A DNA stretch of 64,000 nt. Origin: Bacteroidales bacterium (GTDB lineage Bacteria; Bacteroidota; Bacteroidia; Bacteroidales; CAIWKO01). The notes beneath the pieces were generated by a model, which saw only the letters and a program-made list of their open reading frames with translations, ran no database searches and was not told the DNA's origin. The stretch lies in contig JALOBU010000001.1 in assembly GCA_023228145.1 (NCBI GenBank), forward strand, positions 1 to 64,000. The letters run 5' to 3'. Positions 17,981 through 25,668 of the stretch are shown in pieces (the stretch's first letter is position 1; each line of letters begins with the position of its first letter). Position numbers and translations under genes: made by a program.

Positions 17981-18646
17981 ATGTGCGGAAGATTTTCTTT
18001 TGCAGTTAACGAAAAAATTATTGAAGAACACTATGGGTTTTTACCACAGGAGTATAAACCAAGATATAACTGTGCCCCGGGGCAAACCCTTGCTGTGATT
18101 ACAAATATAGGGAACCCTGCTTTCAATTATTATCGTTGGGGATTAATTCCTTTCTGGGCACAAAATGCATCTCTCGGACAAAAACTGATAAATGCCAAAG
18201 CAGAAACTCTCACTGAAAAACCTGCCTTCAAATATTCTTTTTCTTACCAACGCTGCCTGATTCCTGCTGACTCATTTTACGAATGGTCACAAGACAAAAT
18301 GAAAACACCTTACAGAATTTTTATAAAAAACTTCCCTGTTTTTTCAATGGCAGGTATCTGGAGTGAGTGGAAAAATGAAAATAACATGATTTACTCTTTT
18401 GCTGTCATAACCACTGAAGCCAATGAATTCATTAAACCAATTCATAACAGAACGCCTTTAATTTTTGCAACTAAAGATGAGGAATTAAAATGGCTCTCAG
18501 GTGAAGTCCAGGATGCCTTGTTTCTACTTATTAATAACAGCCCAATACATTTGGAATCTTATCCTGTTTCAAAATTGATTAATGTTGCGGGAAATGATTC
18601 GGAAGCATTACATAAGCAAGTAAGTGAAGACGGAAAGCTTTTTTAA
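17981..18646 (+). CDS. SRAP-domain abasic-site protein (YedK/HMCES family)
   Basis: DNA-damage protein of 221 residues. After removal of Met1, Cys2 forms a stable thiazolidine crosslink with abasic sites in single-stranded DNA. The start MCGRFSF is the family hallmark and fixes the start codon. Other active-site residues are present: N71 in LINAKAET, E101 in ADSFYEW and H155 in PIHNRTPL, close to N75, E105 and H160 of the E. coli protein YedK. It is cytoplasmic and full length. It follows the T9SS gene by 24 bases but has no obvious functional tie to it; its neighbours umuC (2.6 kb upstream) and umuD (2 kb downstream) make a loose DNA-damage group. A terminator follows. Confidence 0.95.
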   Translation: MCGRFSFAVNEKIIEEHYGFLPQEYKPRYNCAPGQTLAVITNIGNPAFNYYRWGLIPFWAQNASLGQKLINAKAETLTEKPAFKYSFSYQRCLIPADSFYEWSQDKMKTPYRIFIKNFPVFSMAGIWSEWKNENNMIYSFAVITTEANEFIKPIHNRTPLIFATKDEELKWLSGEVQDALFLLINNSPIHLESYPVSKLINVAGNDSEALHKQVSEDGKLF

Positions 18647-18653
18647 ATAATAC

Positions 18654-18685
18654 AAAAGGCTGTCTCGAAATTGAGATAGCCTTTT
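18654..18685. terminator. Terminator between the SRAP gene and the small lipoprotein gene
   Basis: AAAAGGCTGTCTC (18654-18666) pairs with GAGATAGCCTTTT (18673-18685) with one G-T type mismatch and loop GAAATT. The symmetrical A/T flanks make it able to act on both converging strands. Confidence 0.8.
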
Positions 18686-18708
18686 CACATAAAAAACAAT
18701 TCCTTAAA

Positions 18709-18933
18709 TTACTCTGTTTCGCAAGAAGACTCAACTCCATGCCTATTTGCATCTGCTTTAACCATGTCTTTATATTCTTTTATTTTTTTACTTGAGCCGC
18801 ATTCCTGCGGGTAAGCAACGGTTTGAGTTTGTCCAAGGTATTCGTATTCATAACTACAGGTAACACATTTTTTGCATGATGCGAATACAAAAGCTATAAA
18901 AACTGTGGCAGAGATTAAAATTATTTTTTTCAT
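18709..18933 (-). CDS. Small Cys-rich lipoprotein
   Basis: A 74-residue protein with a clear lipoprotein signal: MKKIILISATVFIAFVFASC, lipobox Cys20. The mature part has four further Cys (KKCVTCSYEY, QECGSS, ESSCETE), enough for two disulfides or one metal site. It resembles the many short Bacteroidota lipoproteins that contain CxxC after the lipid anchor, but I know no function for it. It is expressed from the minus strand, separated from the LuxE-like gene upstream by 63 bases, and ends at a shared terminator. Confidence 0.8.
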   Translation of the reverse strand: MKKIILISATVFIAFVFASCKKCVTCSYEYEYLGQTQTVAYPQECGSSKKIKEYKDMVKADANRHGVESSCETE

Positions 18934-18996
18934 GGATGGATGATTTTCTTTTTTTATGCAAATATAAATTATTTTTTTTATGCCTTTATAAAAATT

Positions 18997-19983
18997 TTAA
19001 TATGACTGTAATAAGTTACATCCCCTTGTGTCGCTATGGTCAAATCTGCCTGAAATGGTAAAACTTCCGTTATGATGTACTACTCCTAAATCTCCGGTAG
19101 CAATAAATGAACATGTGTATATATTGGAAAGATCAATAATATTAACGCCACCGGTTTTTTCTGCCTGTAAAATAGTAAGGGGGTCATGTGCGTCTCGTAT
19201 AAAAATTTTCATCCATGGAGGTGGCACAAAAATGCCTTCTCCTGATGAATATGCCTGAGATAATAGCTCACACATGCTATATTCAGAATGTGTTTTTTTG
19301 ATGAAAAATTTATTTTTCAAACACTCATGGACTTCTTCCCGGGTCATTTCTTTTCTTTTTCCTTTCATGCCGCCGGTTTCAAGGATAATAACGTTTTCAA
19401 GTGGTAAAGAATATAATTCGGCAAAATCCATCAACGCGTATGTTATTCCAAACACTATTACAGTTTTTTTTCTTTTTTTGTTAAGTAGTTTTACCAGAGA
19501 GGGTATGTTATTTAGATAGAAGCCGCTTTCGGAGGTTTTTGTTTGTTTAATCAGAAAATCAAGCATAAATGACAGGGATGATTCGGGGAGGGAAATGTAA
19601 TCGGGGCATAAAGCTGCAATAATATAATTTTCGGGGGAACCATAAAAATGATTGAAGCATTTCAGGATAGTTTGCTGATAAAGAGAAATTGAAAAAATCA
19701 AATGCCTGCTTCTGTTCCCCGTAGTTGTTCCACTGCTTAAAAATATATGTTCCGGCTTATCACGAACACTTGCAACAGATTGTGTTTTGTAAAATTCAAT
19801 GGGCAAAAAAGGAATGTTTTGATATGAACTAATTTTATGAGTTTCAACTCCAAGAAGATTAACAAATTCATGATACACGCCATTATTAGCATATTGAAAT
19901 TTAAAAACTTCAATAGCGGCATCATTGAAATCAGAATCAGAAAGGATATTGAATATTTTTAATTTTGCAGGGAGATTCGTCAT
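18997..19983 (-). CDS. LuxE-like acyl-protein synthetase / AMP-binding enzyme
   Basis: Predicted adenylate-forming enzyme of 328 residues. The Ser/Thr/Gly-rich ATP loop LSSGTTTGNRSRH (about 103-115) and the later motif SEYSMCELLSQAY (about 233-245) are those of the LuxE family, which activates a fatty acid with ATP and passes it to a Cys. The end of the protein has ATGDLGVV, like the TGDL signature of ANL enzymes. No luxC, luxD or luciferase gene is near, so light production is not implied. In non-luminous bacteria such proteins probably activate carboxylic acids for lipid or surface-sugar acylation; that role is inference. Cytoplasmic; start MTNLPAKLKIF is well placed. Confidence 0.83.
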   Translation of the reverse strand: MTNLPAKLKIFNILSDSDFNDAAIEVFKFQYANNGVYHEFVNLLGVETHKISSYQNIPFLPIEFYKTQSVASVRDKPEHIFLSSGTTTGNRSRHLIFSISLYQQTILKCFNHFYGSPENYIIAALCPDYISLPESSLSFMLDFLIKQTKTSESGFYLNNIPSLVKLLNKKRKKTVIVFGITYALMDFAELYSLPLENVIILETGGMKGKRKEMTREEVHECLKNKFFIKKTHSEYSMCELLSQAYSSGEGIFVPPPWMKIFIRDAHDPLTILQAEKTGGVNIIDLSNIYTCSFIATGDLGVVHHNGSFTISGRFDHSDTRGCNLLQSY

Positions 19984-20028
19984 TAAAAAATTTTTATTAA
20001 TTTTATAATCAAATTAACAGAATACTTA

Positions 20029-20541
20029 ATGAGATTATACTATTGTTTTGTTATTTTATTATTGCTTGCTGGATTGTTTTTCTTATCTGGTTGTATAAAA
20101 GAAGAAGAGTTCCCTCCCGAACCTTATATTGAATTTATCGGCCTGGCAAAAATACAAAACGCAAACAACATAGACGACAAAGGTATTTTAAAAATATCAT
20201 TTACGGATGGTGATGGAGATATGGGCTTGGCCGATAACGACACCATGCAACCATTTGACAAATCAAGTATTTATTATTATAATTTTTTTATCAAGTATTT
20301 TGAAAAACAGCATGGACAATTTGTGGAAGTGCCACCGGCCGTTACTTTTAATTCCAGAATTCCAGAACTTAAATCTAACAACATAAACGGAGCGATAAAA
20401 GGTGAAATAGAAATTGAATTATTTATTAATAATCCTTTTTCGCCTTACGATACTGTCCGGTTTGAGGCATATATTGTTGACCGTGCGTTGCATCACAGCA
20501 ACACTATTACAACCAATGAGTTAATTGTTAAAAAACACTGA
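20029..20541 (+). CDS. Lipoprotein of unknown function
   Basis: A 170-residue lipoprotein: the signal peptide ends at LSGC (Cys22), followed by acidic KEEEFPPEPYIEF. The mature part is a single beta-rich domain with a FTDGDGDMGLADND segment (about 63-76), rich in Asp and Gly and plausible for calcium binding, and it ends in a strand-like EAYIVDRALHHSN region. Similar single-domain lipoproteins with the GDGDxGL motif are frequent in Bacteroidota, without known function. It is divergent from the LuxE-like gene (45 bases) and convergent with the umuD-like gene (2 bases). Confidence 0.8.
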   Translation: MRLYYCFVILLLLAGLFFLSGCIKEEEFPPEPYIEFIGLAKIQNANNIDDKGILKISFTDGDGDMGLADNDTMQPFDKSSIYYYNFFIKYFEKQHGQFVEVPPAVTFNSRIPELKSNNINGAIKGEIEIELFINNPFSPYDTVRFEAYIVDRALHHSNTITTNELIVKKH

Positions 20542-20543
20542 TT

Positions 20544-20987
20544 TTATCGTGTTTTATGTATGGTGTAAGTTACAACACCCCATACGGAAACATCCATACT
20601 TTCATTTATCTCCAAGGGCTTGAAGTCGGGGTTTTCCGGCATTAAATAGAGTTTGTTATTTTCTTTAGTCAGGCGTTTTACGGTAAATTCTCCATTCACA
20701 ACACCTATCACAATTTTATTGTCAGAAGGTTCAATAGAACGATCAACAACAAGAATATCCCCGTCAAAAATGCCGGCATTTTTCATAGAATGTCCGCTGA
20801 CTTTAATAAAAAATGTTGCTGATGGGTTTTTTATCAGGTACTCATTCAGGTCAAGTTTTTTTTCGATAAAATCTTCTGCGGGAGATGGAAATCCGGCAGA
20901 AATTTTTGTGCTAAAAAAAGGAAGCTCGGTTTTATTTCCCTGAGCAGGCTTAAAGATTTCAAGCTTGATTGGCTGCTCTTTTTTCAT
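20544..20987 (-). CDS. umuD: UmuD-like S24 peptidase (Pol V accessory subunit precursor)
   Basis: Self-cleaving LexA/UmuD-family protein of 147 residues with no DNA-binding domain, which makes it UmuD rather than LexA. The catalytic Ser is S67 (VSGHSMKNAGI) and the Lys is K104 (FTVKRL). The predicted cleavage site is A31-G32 (ISAGFPSP). Spacing from scissile residue to Ser (36) and Ser to Lys (37) equals that in E. coli UmuD (24/60/97), but with Ala-Gly instead of Cys-Gly, as in LexA. Cleaved UmuD' would join UmuC (14.0 kb) to form Pol V. The gene starts four bases after the ClC channel stop codon, suggesting a shared message. Confidence 0.92.
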   Translation of the reverse strand: MKKEQPIKLEIFKPAQGNKTELPFFSTKISAGFPSPAEDFIEKKLDLNEYLIKNPSATFFIKVSGHSMKNAGIFDGDILVVDRSIEPSDNKIVIGVVNGEFTVKRLTKENNKLYLMPENPDFKPLEINESMDVSVWGVVTYTIHKTR

Positions 20988-20991
20988 TTCA

Positions 20992-22770
20992 TTATTCCTC
21001 TGAAAACTGTTTTAATAATTTTCTGTATTCCGAAAAAACATTTGCTCTTGATACGAAACCAACATATTTGCCATCGTTTACCACTGGTATATTATAGTTG
21101 TCTGTTTTTTCAAATTTTTTTGCAATTTCTTCCATGGATTCGTCCGGGCTGACAGTAGGTGAGGGCATAAACATTAAATCCCGAACTATAAGCTTTCCAT
21201 ATAATTCTTGCTTGAAGACAACATTTCTGATATCGTTAAGGAAAACAATGCCTAAAAGATTATTTTCATTGTCAACAACAGGAAAAATATTACGTTCCGA
21301 ACGGGCAATCACTTTTACCAGTTCTCCGAGGTAATTATCCGGGGAAACAGTAAGGAAATTAGTTTCAATTAGTTTGTCAATTTTCATCAGTGTCAGCACT
21401 GCTTTGTCTTTGTCGTGTGTAATGAGTTCGCCTTTTTCGGCAAGTTGTATAGCGTCAACAGAGTATGGGAAAAAGTATTTAACAGTAATATACGAGATGG
21501 AGGCAGTAATTATCAAAGGGACCATCATATTATACCCATTAGTGATTTCTGCTATAAGGAAAATTCCTGTCAGAGGTGCGTGCATAACACCTGCCAGTAA
21601 ACCGGTCATGCCTGCCAGGGAAAAATTTATTTGTGGAAGATTGGAAATATTAAAATAAGTTATGATGCTTGTAAATAAATACCCACTTACTGCCCCAAGA
21701 AAAAGTACAGGACCAAAAATACCCCCCACACCTCCCACACTGAAGGTAATAGATGTTGCCACAGCTTTAAAAAGGATTATTCCAAAAAGTAATATAATTA
21801 TGATGATAATATTATGTTGGTATCCAGAGAAGAAACTGTTATTGAATATAAAATCCTGTTTTCCGTTCAGGCAGGAGTTAATGTGATGATAACCTTCTCC
21901 GTATAGTGATGGAAAGATTAATATAAGTCCTCCCAGTATAGTGCCTCCTGCAATTAGCTTCCAATAGGAATTTTTTATTTTAATAAAAAACTTATCAGAC
22001 AGTAATAGAATCCTGGATAAATAGACCGATACCAATCCGCAAAAAATGCCCAGTAGTGCAAAAAAGGGCAGGTCGGCAAATTTAAAATTTTCAATATGTT
22101 CAACAAGATAAATTACGTTTGTCCCAAGAAAAAAATAAGATGTCAATGTTCCTGTAACTGAAGCAATCAACAATGGGAGTAAAGATGCCATGGAAAGGTC
22201 TATCATTAAAATTTCAAGTGAAAAAAGCACACCGGCTATGGGAGCTTTGAACAATCCAGCTATTGCACCTGATGCACCACATGCAATCAGCAGTATGATG
22301 TGTTTGTATTTGAGCCCCATCCATCTTCCGGTATTTGAGCCTATGGCTGCCCCGTTGTTCACGGCAGGCCCCTCCATTCCTACCGAACCTCCAAAGCCTA
22401 AGGTGATAGAGCTTAGTATGGCGGGCGCGAAAAGGTTTTTAAACGAAATAAATCCGTTTTGTTTTGATATGGCTTCAAGAATACCGGGGATACTATAACT
22501 TAGTTTCTGTTTTATTAAATATTTTTTTATTAAAATAACTATTAATATACCAAACAAAGGAAAAAAGACATATAAATAATTGGGGCCATCTTTGTTGGGG
22601 TTTAACGTGATTATATTTTCAATAAAATAAATCATGTTTTTTATAAAAACTGCGACGAGGCCGGATATAAAACCGCAAACGATGCTGAGAAAAATCACAA
22701 ACTGCCGGTCGCTGATATGTTTAAGCCGCCAAATAAGAAGTTTGTAAAAAAGTCGTTTGCCGGAAATCAT
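20992..22770 (-). CDS. ClC-type chloride channel/transporter with CBS pair
   Basis: Inner-membrane protein of 592 residues. Residues 20-440 hold the ClC core with about 12-14 hydrophobic helices and the conserved ion-path motifs: GGSVGMEGPAVNNGAAIG (about 125-143, with the gating Glu) and GVGGIFGPVLFLGAVSGY (about 343-360), plus MTGLLAGVMHAPLTGI. Residues 460-590 form two CBS domains (FPVVDNENNLLGIVFLNDI and IPVVNDGKYVGFVSRANV), which usually bind adenine nucleotides and tune activity. It may be a chloride channel or a Cl-/H+ exchanger. It lies directly upstream of the umuD-like gene and 34 bases after the RNase III stop, so one long minus-strand transcript is possible. Confidence 0.92.
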   Translation of the reverse strand: MISGKRLFYKLLIWRLKHISDRQFVIFLSIVCGFISGLVAVFIKNMIYFIENIITLNPNKDGPNYLYVFFPLFGILIVILIKKYLIKQKLSYSIPGILEAISKQNGFISFKNLFAPAILSSITLGFGGSVGMEGPAVNNGAAIGSNTGRWMGLKYKHIILLIACGASGAIAGLFKAPIAGVLFSLEILMIDLSMASLLPLLIASVTGTLTSYFFLGTNVIYLVEHIENFKFADLPFFALLGIFCGLVSVYLSRILLLSDKFFIKIKNSYWKLIAGGTILGGLILIFPSLYGEGYHHINSCLNGKQDFIFNNSFFSGYQHNIIIIIILLFGIILFKAVATSITFSVGGVGGIFGPVLFLGAVSGYLFTSIITYFNISNLPQINFSLAGMTGLLAGVMHAPLTGIFLIAEITNGYNMMVPLIITASISYITVKYFFPYSVDAIQLAEKGELITHDKDKAVLTLMKIDKLIETNFLTVSPDNYLGELVKVIARSERNIFPVVDNENNLLGIVFLNDIRNVVFKQELYGKLIVRDLMFMPSPTVSPDESMEEIAKKFEKTDNYNIPVVNDGKYVGFVSRANVFSEYRKLLKQFSEE

Positions 22771-22804
22771 GAAATTTTAGTTTAACAGGCAAAAATACAT
22801 TTTT

Positions 22805-23536
22805 TCAACAAGAATATGATGTGGAAGTTGGTTCTGAAGGGTTTAATTGTTTGTAAGCAATCTCTGCAGCATTTTGCTCGGCTTCCTTTATTGAAAATCC
22901 ATATGCTTTTGAGATTTTTTGATTGTCATAAAATACTTCGACAGTGTATTGTTTTTGATAGCCCTTGCCTGATTCTTCTACGACAACGAATTCTAAAGGT
23001 TTTTTTTCTTTTTGTGCGAGTTCCAGTAATGTACTTTTATAACTAAATTCAAATTTCTCAAGTGCTTCAATATCAATATGACATTTGATGATTCTGGAGG
23101 TAATAATTTTTTTTGTAAACAGATATCCTTTATCTAAGTATATGGCTCCAATAACTGCTTCAAAAGTATCGCCATGAATAGAGCGATATACATTGCCATT
23201 TTCTTGGTTTGCAAGAATTAATTTATTAAATCCAAGTTTTTGAGAGAGTTTATTGAGTTGTGAACGGCTTACAATTTTTGATCGCATTTCGGTAAGGAAC
23301 CCCTCGTCTTTAAGCGGATATTTGTGGAAAAGAAAATCTGCAATGACCGAACTTAAGACAGCATCTCCAAGATATTCTAATCGTTCATTGGAACTTCTAA
23401 ACCCATTTATGATTTCGGGGGCAGCAGAACGGTGTAAAAAAGCAAGACGGTATAAACTAATATTTCCTGGATTAAAACCAAGAATATTTTTTAATGCCCG
23501 AGATAATTCTTTATCGGTAAGCGTGGCAGAAAGAGG
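22805..23536 (-). CDS. rnc: Ribonuclease III, no canonical start codon
   Basis: Double-strand RNA endonuclease for rRNA maturation and mRNA turnover. Reading the frame upstream of the first ATG (23285-23287) recovers the missing half: LAFLHRS (about 23423-23443) and the catalytic signature NERLEYLGDAV (23357-23389), then GDTFEAVIGAIYLD with the second catalytic acid and a C-terminal dsRNA-binding domain (KSTLLELAQ ... EAEQNAAEIAYKQL). The ATG at 23287 would delete the signature, so the true start lies upstream, yet between it and the fabF stop no in-frame ATG, GTG, TTG or CTG exists. Candidates are ACG (23522-23524), which best matches the usual N-terminal length, or ATT (23483-23485). Coordinates given are the limit of the open frame. 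A base error or a rare start are both possible. Confidence 0.85.
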   Translation of the reverse strand, partial: PLSATLTDKELSRALKNILGFNPGNISLYRLAFLHRSAAPEIINGFRSSNERLEYLGDAVLSSVIADFLFHKYPLKDEGFLTEMRSKIVSRSQLNKLSQKLGFNKLILANQENGNVYRSIHGDTFEAVIGAIYLDKGYLFTKKIITSRIIKCHIDIEALEKFEFSYKSTLLELAQKEKKPLEFVVVEESGKGYQKQYTVEVFYDNQKISKAYGFSIKEAEQNAAEIAYKQLNPSEPTSTSYSC

Positions 23537-24790
23537 TTATGAAATGTATTTTTTAAATATAATTGTCGCATTATGCCCGCCAAATCCAAAAGTGTTGCAC
23601 ATACCGGTCCTAATTATTTTGTGTTGCTTCTGATGGAAGGTAAAATTAAGGCGGTTGTCAATCTCCGGGTCATCAGTGAAGTGGTTAATGGTAGGACTTA
23701 CAACATCATTTTTAATTGACATAACCGTAGCAATGGATTCTATTGCACCGGCAGCCCCAAGCAGATGGCCGGTCATGGATTTACTGGAGCTGAGATTTAA
23801 CTTATAAGCATGTTCGCCGAAAGCTCTTATAATTGCTTTACATTCTGAAATATCTCCAAGAGGAGTTGATGTTCCATGAGTATTAATATAATCAATTTCT
23901 TCGGGAGTCATTCCCGCATCTTCCAGGGCATTTTTCATTACTTTTTCTGCCCCAAATCCTTCAGGATGAGGCTGAGTAATGTGATAAGCATCGGCTGACA
24001 ATCCTGCACCGGCTAATTCACAATATATTTGGGCACCTCTGTTTAACGCATGTTCAAGTTCTTCAAGAACAAGAGCAGCACCACCTTCTCCCAGAACAAA
24101 ACCATCGCGGTCTTTATCGAAGGGCCGAGAAGCAGTGGCGGGGTCATCATTACGGGTTGAAATCGCATGCATAGCATTAAAACCTCCAATGCCGCAGACT
24201 CCAATGGCTGCTTCTGAGCCGCCGGATATCATAATACTGGCTTTTCCCAGCCGAATGTAATTGTATGCATCAATAATTGCATTGCTGGAGGATGCACAGG
24301 CAGAAGTAGTGGTGAAGTTGGGCCCCCTGAAGCCATATTGAATTGAAATACGGCCACCGGCAATATCAGATATCATTTTAGGGATGAAAAAAGGACTGAA
24401 ACGGGGCGTGCCATCACCATGTAAAAATCCTGTCATTTCTTCCATAAAAGTATCAAGACCCCCGATTCCCGATGACCATATAACTCCTGCTTTATCCAAA
24501 TCAATTAAAGAGGTATCAATTTTTGAATCAGCCATAGCTTCTTGTGCCGAAACCAAAGCATATTGAGTAAATAAGTCTATCTTTCGTGTTTCTTTACGGT
24601 CAAAAAAATTATTTGGATCGTAATTTTTTACTTCGCAAGCAAATTTTGTTTTAAATTTTGAAGTATCAAAACGAGTAATTGGTGCTGAACCACTTACGCC
24701 ATTAAGCAAGGACTCCCAAAAATTGCGAAGGTTGTTGCCAATAGGGGTAATAGCACCCAGTCCGGTAACTACAACCCGTTTTAAGTCCAT
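23537..24790 (-). CDS. fabF: 3-oxoacyl-[acyl-carrier-protein] synthase II
   Basis: Condensing enzyme of fatty acid elongation, 417 residues from ATG 24790. The start was chosen because MDLKRVVVTGLGAITPIG is the family N-terminus; an upstream in-frame TTG adds ten residues overlapping acpP. The Cys-His-His triad is clear: TTSACASSSNAI (Cys near 163), NTHGTSTPLGD (His near 303) and GHLLGAAGAIE (His near 340). The C-terminus FGFGGHNATIIFKK is typical and complete. It is ten bases downstream of acpP and directly upstream of the rnc frame, the acpP-fabF-rnc order common in bacteria. It acts in the cytoplasm on acyl-ACP and malonyl-ACP. Confidence 0.96.
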   Translation of the reverse strand: MDLKRVVVTGLGAITPIGNNLRNFWESLLNGVSGSAPITRFDTSKFKTKFACEVKNYDPNNFFDRKETRKIDLFTQYALVSAQEAMADSKIDTSLIDLDKAGVIWSSGIGGLDTFMEEMTGFLHGDGTPRFSPFFIPKMISDIAGGRISIQYGFRGPNFTTTSACASSSNAIIDAYNYIRLGKASIMISGGSEAAIGVCGIGGFNAMHAISTRNDDPATASRPFDKDRDGFVLGEGGAALVLEELEHALNRGAQIYCELAGAGLSADAYHITQPHPEGFGAEKVMKNALEDAGMTPEEIDYINTHGTSTPLGDISECKAIIRAFGEHAYKLNLSSSKSMTGHLLGAAGAIESIATVMSIKNDVVSPTINHFTDDPEIDNRLNFTFHQKQHKIIRTGMCNTFGFGGHNATIIFKKYIS

Positions 24791-24800
24791 GTACTGAAAA

Positions 24801-25037
24801 TTACTTTGTATTGTTTTCAATATATTTTATGGCATCGCCAACTGTACTGATTTTTTCAGCCTCTTCATCAGGAATTGCTAAATTGAATTCTTTTTCAAAT
24901 TCCATAATTAATTCCACAGTATCAAGAGAGTCTGCACCCAAGTCATTGGTAAAACTTGCTTCGGGTACAACTTGATTTTCGTCAACACCTAATTTGTCAA
25001 CTATAATAGCTTTTACTCTCGTTGTAATGTCTGACAT
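24801..25037 (-). CDS. acpP: Acyl carrier protein
   Basis: Small acidic carrier of 78 residues. The phosphopantetheine attachment Ser is in LGADSLDTVELIMEFE (about residue 38), and the end VGDAIKYIE is typical. The start ATG 25037 gives MSDITTRVKAIIVDKLG, the usual N-terminus; a TTG further upstream adds eight unconserved residues. It supplies acyl groups to FabF, FabH and lipid A or phospholipid enzymes. It leads the acpP-fabF-rnc unit and has a well-spaced promoter at 25094-25126. Confidence 0.96.
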   Translation of the reverse strand: MSDITTRVKAIIVDKLGVDENQVVPEASFTNDLGADSLDTVELIMEFEKEFNLAIPDEEAEKISTVGDAIKYIENNTK

Positions 25038-25093
25038 AACTATAATTTTTATATTAAACAAAGCCGCAAAGAAATATATTTATTCAGACATGG

Positions 25094-25126
25094 CAAAGTT
25101 ATTTTCTTGTGTTTTTTATAAACAAA
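25094..25126 (-). promoter_or_regulatory. Promoter of acpP-fabF-rnc (Bacteroidota type)
   Basis: On the minus strand TTTG (25123-25126) is followed after 21 bases by TAACTTTG (25094-25101), matching the -33 and -7 consensus of the Bacteroidota primary sigma factor. The -7 box lies 57 bases ahead of the acpP start. Confidence 0.6.
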
Positions 25127-25233
25127 CACATAAGTTAAAGATAATCAGCAACATAGCAAAGGAGTTGAAAGACTTTTTTAACAAAATTTAAGAAATTATT
25201 ATGGTATAATGAGATTATTTGTCTCGTTATTAG

Positions 25234-25668
25234 TTATTTACTTCCGGTATGGCCAAAACCTCCAATGCCTCTTTCCGATTCCTGTAATGAATCTACTTCT
25301 GACCATTCAGCTTTTTCGTGCTTAGAAAGAATCATCTGGGCTATTCTTTCCCCATCATTGATTAAAAAATCTTCTGATGAAAGGTTTACGAGAATAACCA
25401 TAATTTCTCCACGGTAATCTGCATCAATAGTTCCTGGAGTATTAAGAACAGTGACCCCCTTTTTTATTGCCAACCCGCTTCGCGGTCTTACCTGTGCCTC
25501 ATAACCCAAAGGTAATTCGATAAATAGTCCTGTAGGAATTAGAGTGCGCTGTAATGATTTTAATAGTATAGGAGCTACTAAATTTGCCCTCAGGTCCATG
25601 CCTGCAGAGGCATTGGTTTCATATTTGGGCAGTGCATGCTTCGATTTGTTTACAATTTTTACAATCAT
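25234..25668 (-). CDS. dut: dUTP diphosphatase
   Basis: Trimeric dUTPase of 144 residues that hydrolyses dUTP to dUMP, keeping uracil out of DNA and supplying dTMP synthesis. The five family motifs appear in order: ASAGMDLRA, RPRSGLAIKKGV, GTIDADYRGEI, GERIAQMIL and RGIGGFGHTGSK. The last, glycine-rich motif closes over the substrate, so the protein is complete. Its ATG overlaps the flippase stop by four bases (ATGA), a sign of translational coupling even though the functions differ. Confidence 0.96.
   Translation of the reverse strand: MIVKIVNKSKHALPKYETNASAGMDLRANLVAPILLKSLQRTLIPTGLFIELPLGYEAQVRPRSGLAIKKGVTVLNTPGTIDADYRGEIMVILVNLSSEDFLINDGERIAQMILSKHEKAEWSEVDSLQESERGIGGFGHTGSK

Noticed and set aside
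18997..19983. A luminescence operon
   Set aside because: No luxA, luxB, luxC or luxD homologue is present in the window.
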